From the NCBI GenBank assembly GCA_945787265.1, contig CALZHS010000012.1, positions 1-19,918 of the forward strand: a stretch of 19,918 nt of DNA, in the 5' to 3' direction. This DNA is from an uncultured Gammaproteobacteria bacterium (GTDB taxonomy: Bacteria > Pseudomonadota > Gammaproteobacteria > GCA-001735895). A model generated the notes under the pieces. The model ran no database searches and had not been told where the DNA came from. It saw nothing but the letters and a program-made list of their open reading frames with translations. Positions 6,591-14,035 of this stretch are shown here, in pieces; the first letter of the stretch is position 1, and each line of letters opens with the position of its first letter. Position numbers and translations under genes: made by a program.

Positions 6591-7594
6591 GCGTGACTCG
6601 TGAACCGCATCCTGGTAATCCGCTGGAGCCAAAAGAAGGGCACGTTTCGACCGGGCGTCTCGAGCGGGTTCTGCGTTCCGGGAAATTCGCAGTTACCGCG
6701 GAACTGGCGCCACCGGACTCCGCGCTGGCAGAAGACGTTTACGAACGCGCGCGCCTGTTTGACGGTTACGTCGATGGAATGAATGCGACCGATGGTTCGG
6801 GGGCGCATTGCCATATGTCCAGCGTTGCGATGTGTGCATTGCTTACCAATGTCGGCTACTCGCCCGTGTTGCAGATATCCTGTCGTGACAAGAATCGTAT
6901 CGCGATCCAGGGTGATGTGCTCGGGGCCGCAGCGATGGGTGTATCAAACGTACTGTGTTTGAGTGGAGACGGGGTTCAGGTTGGTGATCATCCGGAAGCC
7001 AAGCCGGTATTCGATCTCGACAGCATGTCGCTGCTTGAAACCATTCGCATCATGCGCGATGAATCGCGCTTCCTGAGCGGCCGGGCAATTACGTCACCAC
7101 CGCAACTGTTTCTCGGCGCCGCGGAGAATCCGAGCGCGCCCCCGTTTGATTTCAGGCCCTATCGGCTGGCCAAGAAGATAGCCGCGGGCGCCCAGTTTAT
7201 TCAGACACAGTATGTTTTTGATATCGATCATTTGCGTGCCTTCATGACTAAATCGCGAGACCTCGGATTGCTCGAGCAGTGTTTCATTATCGCGGGCGTG
7301 GGACCGCTGGCCTCGGCTCGTACCGCGCTGTGGATTCGTAACAACGTGCCTGGCATCCATATCCCGGATGCAATAATAAAGCGGCTCGAGGGCGCGCAGG
7401 AACCGAAAAAAGAGGGCCGCAAAATCTGCATCGAGCTGATTCAGAAGATCAAGGAGATCGAAGGTGTCAGCGGCGTGCACGTGATGGCCTACCGCCAGGA
7501 AGAAGCGGTCGGAGAAATCATTCAACAGTCTGGCGTGCTTGATGGGCGAGTCCCGTGGTACCCGGGTTGTGAGGTTCAGTCCAATTCTGCCTGA
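6587..7594 (+). CDS. metF: Methylenetetrahydrofolate reductase (MetF)
   Basis: The flavin-dependent enzyme interconverts methyl-THF and methylene-THF. In this setting it probably runs oxidatively, taking methyl groups from the corrinoid pathway into the C1 pool. The 335-residue protein shows the TIM-barrel signatures: GKFAVTAELAPPD near the N-terminus, DGYVDGMNATDGSGA, ISCRDKNRIAIQGDVLGA, NVLCLSGDGVQVGDHP, GAQFIQTQYVFDID and IAGVGPLASA. The start is the ATG at 6587, whose last bases overlap the stop of the preceding gene; an in-frame start 54 bp further up would lie inside that gene and lacks homology to the family start. The adjacent MetV-like partner suggests a MetVF complex, unlike the single-subunit MetF of E. 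coli. Direction of reaction is inferred from neighbours only. Confidence 0.92.
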   Translation: MSVTREPHPGNPLEPKEGHVSTGRLERVLRSGKFAVTAELAPPDSALAEDVYERARLFDGYVDGMNATDGSGAHCHMSSVAMCALLTNVGYSPVLQISCRDKNRIAIQGDVLGAAAMGVSNVLCLSGDGVQVGDHPEAKPVFDLDSMSLLETIRIMRDESRFLSGRAITSPPQLFLGAAENPSAPPFDFRPYRLAKKIAAGAQFIQTQYVFDIDHLRAFMTKSRDLGLLEQCFIIAGVGPLASARTALWIRNNVPGIHIPDAIIKRLEGAQEPKKEGRKICIELIQKIKEIEGVSGVHVMAYRQEEAVGEIIQQSGVLDGRVPWYPGCEVQSNSA

Positions 7595-7637
7595 ATCCGG
7601 GTTTGAATGGGTTCAAGAGTCAGAGAGTTGAAATTTT

Positions 7638-7641
7638 GAGG
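7638..7641 (+). promoter_or_regulatory. Ribosome binding site of the pterin methyltransferase gene
   Basis: GAGG is spaced 8 bp from ATG at 7650 and sits in the 55-bp gap after metF. That gap is the longest inside the operon and shows no terminator-like hairpin. Confidence 0.5.
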
Positions 7642-7649
7642 ATATAACA

Positions 7650-8561
7650 ATGACCGAAACGGTTGTCAGTTCAGCAACAAAAGAATTAGTGATTGGCTTT
7701 GAGCGTCCGTTCGTACTTATCGGCGAGCGCATCAATCCAACCGGCCGTAAAATTATGGCCGAAGAGATGAAAAATGGTGATTACAGCCGCGTGCAGGCCG
7801 ATGCGCTGGCGCAGGTCGAGGCAGGCGCGCACATGCTTGACGTGAATGCCGGGATTCCGCTGGCAGACGAGCCGCGCATTCTGGCCGAAGCGATCCAGCT
7901 GGTGCAGAGCCTGACCGACGTGCCGCTGAGTATTGACTCGTCCATCATCGATGCGCTCGAAGCCGGGCTTGCCGTCTACCAGGGGAAAGCGCTGGTTAAT
8001 TCGGTGACCGGTGAAGACGAAAGCCTGGAAAGGGTTCTGCCGCTGGTCAAGAAACACGGGGCCGCGGTGGTCGCGATTTCAAATGACGAAACCGGTATTT
8101 CAGAAGATATCGACGTGCGCTATAACGTCGCCAAAAAAATTGTTGAACGCGCCGCTGACCACGGAATTCCGGCAAGCGATGTTGTTGTCGACCCGCTGGT
8201 CATGCCGATCGGTGCGATCAACAGTGCCGGACGCGAGGTGCTCAGGTTGATCCACCGCTTGCGTACCGAGCTCAAGGTCAACACGACCTGTGGTGCGTCC
8301 AACGTCAGTTTCGGATTGCCCAATCGCAATGGTTTTAACGGTGCGTTTATCAGCATGGCGATCCAGGCCGGGATGACTTCGGCGATAACCAACCCGTTGC
8401 ATGCCGAAGTCGTCGCTGCGAGTCTCGGCGCCGATGTCATGCTCGGCAAGGACCCGGATTGCGCACGCTGGATCAAACACTTTCGTGAACCTGCACCCGA
8501 GGGCAGTGTCGTGCGCGGCACCGGTCGTCGTGGCGGACGTCGGCGTCGCTCGGTCGCCTGA
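7650..8561 (+). CDS. Methylcorrinoid:tetrahydrofolate methyltransferase (MtgA/AcsE-like)
   Basis: This pterin-binding TIM-barrel protein moves a methyl group between the corrinoid carrier and tetrahydrofolate. Family signatures run in order: LIGERINPTGRK (~24-35), AHMLDVNAGIPLADEP, PLSIDSSIIDALEAGL, ALVNSVTGE, VVDPLVMPIGA and CGASNVSFGLPNRNGFN, which hold the conserved Asp/Asn pterin-binding residues. The 303-residue length agrees with MtgA and a little exceeds AcsE-type enzymes (~260). The excess is partly a C-terminal Arg/Gly tail: 7 of the last 15 residues are Arg. MtrH is a more distant alternative, and dihydropteroate synthase is unlikely given the neighbours. It would receive the methyl group from the protein at 4441 and supply methyl-THF to MetF. 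Confidence 0.92.
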   Translation: MTETVVSSATKELVIGFERPFVLIGERINPTGRKIMAEEMKNGDYSRVQADALAQVEAGAHMLDVNAGIPLADEPRILAEAIQLVQSLTDVPLSIDSSIIDALEAGLAVYQGKALVNSVTGEDESLERVLPLVKKHGAAVVAISNDETGISEDIDVRYNVAKKIVERAADHGIPASDVVVDPLVMPIGAINSAGREVLRLIHRLRTELKVNTTCGASNVSFGLPNRNGFNGAFISMAIQAGMTSAITNPLHAEVVAASLGADVMLGKDPDCARWIKHFREPAPEGSVVRGTGRRGGRRRRSVA

Positions 8562-8591
8562 GTTGATTCGCTGAAACCGGGTTGAATTACC

Positions 8592-10613
8592 TTGGAAGAA
8601 GAAGCCAGTGTTTTATTCATGCCTTCGGGTCTGCGTGGCCAGGTGCCGGTCGGGACCACGGTGCTCCAGGCAGCCCAGCGCCTGGGCGTTGATCTAGAAT
8701 CAATCTGCGGCGGCCAGGGTAAGTGCCGCAAGTGTCAGGTGTTACCCCAGGAAGGAGAATTTTCGAAACACGGGATTGTTTCTCGCGCCGAGCACCTTTC
8801 CGAACTCACCGAGACCGAGCTTCATCACCAATCCAGGAAACGCCTCAAAAACGGTCGGCGTCTCGGATGTAATGCCCGTATCCTCGGTGACCTGGTGGTC
8901 GACGTTCCCGAAGAAAGTCAGCAGCACAAGCAGCATATTGCCAAGGCGGTTACCGCCTACGATATCCAGGTTTTGCCGGCGGTTCGGTTGTACACCGTGA
9001 CCTTGCCGGAGCCTGACATGCATTCGCCGATTTCCGACAAACGCCGCCTGCAGCAGGCCCTGGTGAAAGAACATGAATTACCCGTCATGGATTGCGAACT
9101 GTCGCAACTGCGATTGCTGCAACCCGCGCTCGCAAAAGCCGGCCGCAAGATTACCGTGGCGGTATACCAGTTCCAGCAGATAATTGGCGTCTGGCCGGGT
9201 GAAAAAAAGGAAATCTTCGGGCTGGCGGTCGATCTCGGTTCGACCACGATCGCGGCACAGCTCTGTGATTTGTATACGGGCGAAGTGGTTGCCACGGCAG
9301 ACACGATGAATCCGCAAATCCGCTTCGGTGAGGATTTAATGAGTCGCGTCTCTTACGTAATGATGAATGAGGGTGGTGATACCGCGATGACGCAGGTGGT
9401 TCGGGAAGCCTTTAACCAGCTTGCCAGGCGTGCCGCCAAGTCGGCCGGTGTACAGCTCGAGGACATCCTGGATATGACCGTGGTTGCCAATCCGATCATG
9501 CACCACCTGTTTCTGGGTATCGATCCGACGCCGCTGGGTACCGCACCGTTTACGCTGACGACCGATCAAATCCAGGTATTGCGTGCCGCCGAACTCGATA
9601 TTCAGCTGCACCCGGAAACGCGCGTATGTACCTTGCCCTGTATTGCCGGCCACATCGGTGCCGACACTGCCGGGGTCATCCTTTCGGAACGACCGGACCT
9701 GGCCGAGGAAAACGTGTTGCTGGTTGACGTCGGCACCAATGCCGAAATCGTGCTCGGGAATCGCCATCGCCTGCTGGCGGCATCCAGCCCGACGGGTCCT
9801 GCCTTCGAAGGTGCGCAGATAACCTCGGGGCAGCGCGCCGCTCCAGGCGCGATCGAACGCGTCCGTATTGATCCGGAGACACTGGAGCCGAGTTTTCGAG
9901 TGATTGGATGCGAGGCCTGGTCAAACGAACCTGACTTCGTGGACAAGAGTGCACGGGTCGGGGTTAGCGGTATTTGCGGATCCGGCATTATCGAAGTGGT
10001 CGCGGAAATGTTCCTCGCCGGCATCATTGATCAGGACGGTGTGATTGGACCCGCCCCGGGTATAAACAGCGAACGCATTGTTAAAGATGGCCGCACCTAT
10101 TCTTACCTGCTGCAGGATGGCGAACGTCCGATTCGGATTACCCAGAACGACGTGCGTGCGATCCAGCTTGCCAAGGCTGCGCTGCATGCCGGAACTCGCC
10201 TGTTGATCGACCACATGGGTATCGATAAGGTTGATCGCATCGGCCTGGCCGGTGCCTTTGGCAGCCATATAGATGTCAAGTACGCGATGGTGCTGGGATT
10301 GATTCCGGACTGCGATCTTGACAATGTCGGGTCGGTAGGTAACGCGGCAGGTACCGGCGCGCGTATCGCCTTGTTGAATTTCCCGTCACGCGTAGAAATT
10401 GGTGAAATCCTGCCGAAAGTGGAAAAAATCGAAACCGCGATAGAGCCCAAATTCCAGGAGTATTTTATCGACGCGATGGCGTTACCGCACAAAACCGACG
10501 CTTACCTGGAACTCTCGAAGGTCGTGAAACTGCCCGCACCCACGGCCAAGGTCGAGGGTAGCCCGGGCGACGAGCGTAAGCGCCGCTCCCGTCGTCGTCG
10601 CGATCGCGCTTAA
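8592..10613 (+). CDS. RACo-like ferredoxin-domain/ASKHA ATPase, reductive activator of the corrinoid protein
   Basis: Oxidised Co(II) corrinoid is inactive, and this family restores Co(I) using an iron-sulphur centre and ATP. Residues ~5-100 form a plant-type [2Fe-2S] ferredoxin domain with C39-x5-C45-x2-C48 and C93 (SICGGQGKCRKC). A linker follows, then an actin/Hsp70-like ATPase region from ~210: AVDLGSTTIAAQL, LLVDVGTNAEIVLG, CGSGIIEVVAEM and GAFGSHIDVKYAM. The single [2Fe-2S] domain resembles RACo rather than the two [4Fe-4S] clusters of methanogen RamA. TTG at 8592 is chosen because the conserved FMPSG strand begins only 9 residues later; an ATG at 8619 would cut that strand. The C-terminus is strongly basic (9 of the last 13 residues are Arg or Lys). 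Its stop overlaps the stop of the convergent AraC gene, so the operon ends here with no room for a terminator. Confidence 0.93.
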   Translation: MEEEASVLFMPSGLRGQVPVGTTVLQAAQRLGVDLESICGGQGKCRKCQVLPQEGEFSKHGIVSRAEHLSELTETELHHQSRKRLKNGRRLGCNARILGDLVVDVPEESQQHKQHIAKAVTAYDIQVLPAVRLYTVTLPEPDMHSPISDKRRLQQALVKEHELPVMDCELSQLRLLQPALAKAGRKITVAVYQFQQIIGVWPGEKKEIFGLAVDLGSTTIAAQLCDLYTGEVVATADTMNPQIRFGEDLMSRVSYVMMNEGGDTAMTQVVREAFNQLARRAAKSAGVQLEDILDMTVVANPIMHHLFLGIDPTPLGTAPFTLTTDQIQVLRAAELDIQLHPETRVCTLPCIAGHIGADTAGVILSERPDLAEENVLLVDVGTNAEIVLGNRHRLLAASSPTGPAFEGAQITSGQRAAPGAIERVRIDPETLEPSFRVIGCEAWSNEPDFVDKSARVGVSGICGSGIIEVVAEMFLAGIIDQDGVIGPAPGINSERIVKDGRTYSYLLQDGERPIRITQNDVRAIQLAKAALHAGTRLLIDHMGIDKVDRIGLAGAFGSHIDVKYAMVLGLIPDCDLDNVGSVGNAAGTGARIALLNFPSRVEIGEILPKVEKIETAIEPKFQEYFIDAMALPHKTDAYLELSKVVKLPAPTAKVEGSPGDERKRRSRRRRDRA

Positions 10614-11617
10614 CTTGCGAGATCGGCTTCCTCGGCGGCGGATTTCAGCTGCAGTTTACGACGTTCGTCGCGCGGCGGAATACCGAAAAGGTCGCGGTAA
10701 CATTTACTGAAATGTGGTGCAGAAATGAATCCGCAGGCAAGCGCGATATCGACGATCGACTTGCTGGTTTGCAGCAGCAACAGGCGCGCACGGTTGAGAC
10801 GCAGGTTCAGGTAATAACGCGTCGGCACGCAGTTTAAATGTTTCTGAAACAGGCGCTCGAGCTGGCGCCTCGAAATACCGACGTAGTTGGAGAGCTCGTC
10901 GAGACTGATCGGTTCTTCGATATTGGCTTCCATTAAAGTCACGGCCTCGGTGAGCTTGGGTTGATTCGAACCCAGTGCCAGGTGCAGGGGTATGCGCTGG
11001 CGATCGTCCGAACTGCGGATACGTTCACACATGAATTGTTCCGATATGTGGGTAACCAGTTTGTTGCCGTGACGGTCATGGATCAGTTTCAGCATCATGT
11101 CCATCGAGGCCTGCCCACCCGCGCAGGTAATTCGATCCCGATCAACCAGGAACAGGTCGTCGCTGACGTTAACCTCGGGAAATTCCTCGCGCAGACTGGC
11201 GATGTTTTCCCAGTGAATGGTACATTTGTAGCCATCCAGTAAACCGGCACGGGCCAGCAGGTAGCTACCCGTGCAGAGGGCACCGATGATGATGTTGTTG
11301 CGCTTGGCGATTCGGCGCAGCGCAAACTGCAGTTGCTTGGACCAGGCATCGACGATGTCGGCGCCGCCGCAAACAAACAGAATGGACATCTCACCGGCAT
11401 TCTCGATGCTGTCGTCAGGGGTAACTTCCAGTCCGTTACTGGCCTTTTCCGGTAAACCATCGATGGTATAAACGCTCCAGCGATAGAGTTCCCTGCCGGC
11501 ATCGCGATTGGCCATACGCAACGGCTCGATGGCCGAGGTAAACGCAATCATCGAGTAATTTGGGACCTGTAAAAAACCGAAGTGCTCGGGTTTTGATGCG
11601 GTTTTTTCGTCAGTCAT
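10610..11617 (-). CDS. GlxA-family AraC-type regulator (GbdR/CdhR-like), copy 1
   Basis: This 335-residue transcription factor has an N-terminal DJ-1/PfpI-like amidotransferase domain (FGFLQVPNYSMIAFTSAIEP, FVCGGADIVD, GALCTGSYLLARAGLLDG with C115 at the nucleophile elbow, CTIHWEN, ITCAGGQASMDMMLKLI). A two-helix-turn-helix AraC domain follows (~215-320: LDELSNYVGISRRQLERLF, IVDIALACGFISAPHFSKCY). The group includes GbdR, CdhR and SouR, regulators of glycine betaine, carnitine and sarcosine catabolism. ATG at 11617 is preferred; a further 31 in-frame upstream codons lack family character. It is convergent with the corrinoid operon, the stops overlapping in TTAA, and divergent from the GGDEF gene. 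Likely targets are the corrinoid operon and its own promoter. The ligand is not determinable. Confidence 0.92.
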   Translation of the reverse strand: MTDEKTASKPEHFGFLQVPNYSMIAFTSAIEPLRMANRDAGRELYRWSVYTIDGLPEKASNGLEVTPDDSIENAGEMSILFVCGGADIVDAWSKQLQFALRRIAKRNNIIIGALCTGSYLLARAGLLDGYKCTIHWENIASLREEFPEVNVSDDLFLVDRDRITCAGGQASMDMMLKLIHDRHGNKLVTHISEQFMCERIRSSDDRQRIPLHLALGSNQPKLTEAVTLMEANIEEPISLDELSNYVGISRRQLERLFQKHLNCVPTRYYLNLRLNRARLLLLQTSKSIVDIALACGFISAPHFSKCYRDLFGIPPRDERRKLQLKSAAEEADLAS

Positions 11618-11955
11618 AGGGTTGATTGTAGCGGACTGCCTCCCGATTTTGATCACTACTTGATCAAGCCCGCAAAATACTAGTCTCTTAATTCGGCTAT
11701 TGCACGTCATTTTTCAACTCTCGCCAGCCAGCCCGAACCCGTTGTCGAGGATGGAAAACGATTTTCTCGTAAGCGCCTTTCCCTGTGAAAACGACGACGG
11801 GCTCTGATTGAGGTTGGTAATTAAAAAAAACTATTAGAACACTTCAGTAATTGCCCGCATCGGCCGATATAGTTGCTGTCGCCACAACAGCGGCGATGCA
11901 TAAGTGCGTTCCTGGTAGATTGAAGAATACCTTTCATCCGGTTTGCGTGAAGAAT
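11618..11955. other. Divergent intergenic region, 338 bp, regulatory
   Basis: No gene is supported here. The part near the AraC gene holds paired TTGATCA repeats. A candidate rightward promoter (-35 TTGAGG at 11808-11813, 18 bp, -10 TATTAG at 11832-11837) lies ~120 bp before the GGDEF gene. ATCGGCCGAT at 11859-11868 is a perfect 10-bp palindrome in the presumed leader. None matches a riboswitch I can recognise. Confidence 0.5.
11649..11667 (-). promoter_or_regulatory. Candidate operator: paired TTGATCA repeats, 11-bp period
   Basis: TTGATCA occurs at 11649-11655 and 11660-11666, one helical turn apart, the second extending to the palindrome TTGATCAA. The pair lies 32-50 bp upstream of the AraC start on the minus strand, a suitable place for autoregulation or for control by another factor. 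Confidence 0.4.
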
Positions 11956-13857
11956 ATGGGTAAACATCTGATTGAGAAAATTAATACCGTAAAGTTAAGC
12001 ATTGCCGTTCTGGCGGCTAGCCTGATGGCTATACCAAATGCTGTGCTGGCATCGACGCCGACCATCGAGCTCAGTGAAACCGAGCAGCAATGGTTGCAGG
12101 CGCACCCGTCGATTCGGCTGGCGATCGATATTGACTGGTCGCCCTTTGAATACGTCGATGGCGACAGCAACTACGTCGGTATGGCGGCCGAGTACATAAA
12201 CCTGGTCGGAGAGAAGCTGGGTATCCGTTTCGATATCGAAAAGGAAAAGCCCTGGTCGGAAGTCGTCGACGCCGTCAAGAAGCGTGAACTCGATATGTTT
12301 TCATGCGTCGTTGCGACCGAGCAACGACGTGAATATGCGGATTTTACCAAACCTTACCTGTCGTTTCCGATGGTCATCGTCACCAGCGACCAGGTCGCAT
12401 ACGTCAACGGCATCAAGGATTTGAAGAACGAGACCGTCGCCGTGGTGCGAGGTTACGCAACCCAGGACTTGCTGGAAAAAGACCACCCCAACCTCGATCT
12501 TTTCCTGGCCGATAACGTCGCCGATGCGCTGGAGAAACTTTCCCACGGCAAGGTCTATGCCTACATCGGTAATATCGCTACCGTCAGCGATGTCATCCGG
12601 CGCGAAGGCCTGACCAATATCAAGATTTCCGGTGAAACCCCGTATAGCTATGAATTATCGATGGCGGTGAGAAACGACTGGCCGGAGTTCACGCCGATAT
12701 TGCAAAAGGCGCTCGATTCCATTACCGAGCAGGAACGCGACCAGATTTATCGAAACTGGATTAAACTGCGTTACGAGCATGGATTCGATTATGACCTGCT
12801 GTGGAAGGTGCTGGCAGCGGTTTTCCTGGTGATCGGTATCATCCTGTTCTGGAACCGGCGTCTGTCGAGAGAGGTGGTCAGGCGTATCGAGGCCGAGAAG
12901 CGGGTTCAGGACGCTCATCAACGACTCGAGCAGGCGAACAATGAACTGGTCAGCTACGTCGACATCGTCGACAAGTATGTGATCACATCGTCGACCGATG
13001 TAAGAGGGGTGATCACGTCAACCAGCGACGCGTTTTGCGAAATATCCGGTTACAGCCAGGAGGAGCTGATAGGCGGTAACCACAGGATTGTCCGCCACGA
13101 AGATATGCCTGCATCGATTTACGAGGAACTGTGGAGCACGATCTCGAGCGGCAAAACCTGGGAAGGCGAGATTAAAAACAAGAAAAAGAATGGCGGCTAC
13201 TACTGGGTGCAGGCCTATATTTCTCCTAATTTCGACGAACAGGGGAATATCTCCGGCTACACCGCGATTCGCGAAGATATTACCAACAAGAAGCTGGCCG
13301 AAGCGCTTTCGGTCACCGACGAGTTGACCTCTCTATTCAATCGACGCCAGTTTAATTACCTGTTTCCGCAGGAACTGGCGCGCGCCGAGCGCGACCGGAA
13401 AACCTTTGCGTTGATGATTATCGATGTCGATTACTTCAAGCCATACAACGACAACTACGGGCATCAACAGGGCGATAACGTTCTGCAGCAGGTCTCCCTG
13501 GCGCTAAAGGAAAGATTACGGCGCGCGAGCGACTTTGTCTTCCGCATCGGTGGCGAGGAATTCGCGGCTATCGTTACCGTCGACAACGGCGACGATGCGG
13601 TTGCTATTGCCGAAAATCTGCGTCAGGCGATCGAAGCGCTGGGGCTCGTGCACCAGCATAACCCGGTCTCGTCCGTGGTAACGGTATCCATCGGCCTGAA
13701 AATCCATCAATATCCCGATGAACAGCCTGCCGATATGGACCTGATCTATCGCATGGCCGACGACGCCCTTTACCTGGCCAAGGAGAACGGGCGCAACCAG
13801 GTGATCGAGCACGGCAGGACTGATGCAAGCGGAAAATCCGCAGCAGCAAACAGCTAA
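11956..13857 (+). CDS. Diguanylate cyclase with periplasmic SBP_bac_3 sensor, PAS and GGDEF domains
   Basis: This inner-membrane enzyme is expected to make c-di-GMP from GTP in response to a small periplasmic ligand. The 633-residue protein, counted from ATG 11956, has a signal peptide (~1-32, ending near VLAS), a type-3 solute-binding domain (~38-270, SIRLAIDIDWSPFEYVD ... DFTKPYLSFPMVIV), one membrane helix (~280-300, VLAAVFLVIGIILFW), a short coiled linker, a PAS domain with PAC (~336-448) and a GGDEF domain (~453-618). The active site is G532-G-E-E-F536 and an inhibitory RxxD site is intact (R523-A-S-D526), so the cyclase looks active and product-inhibited. An upstream in-frame ATG at 11851 would put 35 hydrophilic residues before the signal peptide, so 11956 is preferred (GTG at 11947 is also possible). 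SBP_bac_3 domains bind amino acids and related amines, so the local substrate is a possible ligand. Confidence 0.92.
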   Translation: MGKHLIEKINTVKLSIAVLAASLMAIPNAVLASTPTIELSETEQQWLQAHPSIRLAIDIDWSPFEYVDGDSNYVGMAAEYINLVGEKLGIRFDIEKEKPWSEVVDAVKKRELDMFSCVVATEQRREYADFTKPYLSFPMVIVTSDQVAYVNGIKDLKNETVAVVRGYATQDLLEKDHPNLDLFLADNVADALEKLSHGKVYAYIGNIATVSDVIRREGLTNIKISGETPYSYELSMAVRNDWPEFTPILQKALDSITEQERDQIYRNWIKLRYEHGFDYDLLWKVLAAVFLVIGIILFWNRRLSREVVRRIEAEKRVQDAHQRLEQANNELVSYVDIVDKYVITSSTDVRGVITSTSDAFCEISGYSQEELIGGNHRIVRHEDMPASIYEELWSTISSGKTWEGEIKNKKKNGGYYWVQAYISPNFDEQGNISGYTAIREDITNKKLAEALSVTDELTSLFNRRQFNYLFPQELARAERDRKTFALMIIDVDYFKPYNDNYGHQQGDNVLQQVSLALKERLRRASDFVFRIGGEEFAAIVTVDNGDDAVAIAENLRQAIEALGLVHQHNPVSSVVTVSIGLKIHQYPDEQPADMDLIYRMADDALYLAKENGRNQVIEHGRTDASGKSAAANS

Positions 13858-13976
13858 TAGACAGCGCTATTACCATACTCGATGCAGGTATGTTCCGGAA
13901 GCCTCGGGCTGGGTGGACAGGCCTTTGCCGGAATCAAGTTATATTCCCCTGGTTGATATTGCGTGGTTTGTGCGAG

Positions 13977-13996
13977 ATCCCGGCTTGCGCCGGGAT
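13977..13996. repeat. REP-like palindrome ATCCCGGC-TTGC-GCCGGGAT
   Basis: A perfect 8-bp stem with a 4-nt loop sits between the GGDEF gene and the convergent MttB gene, flanked by GAG and GACG. On the minus strand it reads GTCATCCCGGCGCAAGCC, close to the degenerate copy near 1966. This suggests a dispersed intergenic repeat family. Confidence 0.55.
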
Positions 13997-14010
13997 GACG
14001 CTTCAGAGAG

Positions 14011-14035
14011 GAGCGCCTGCGGCGCTCTGATTATT
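14011..14035 (+). terminator. Candidate terminator hairpin after the GGDEF gene
   Basis: GAGCGCC (14011-14017), loop TGC and GGCGCTC (14021-14027) make a 7-bp GC-rich stem, followed by TGATTATTT. The T-run is short and interrupted. It lies between two convergent genes and could act on either strand, though the minus side lacks a T-run. Confidence 0.45.

Noticed and set aside
11851..11955. Upstream start for the GGDEF protein
   Set aside because: It would place 35 polar residues before a clear signal peptide. ATG 11956 gives a standard secretory start.
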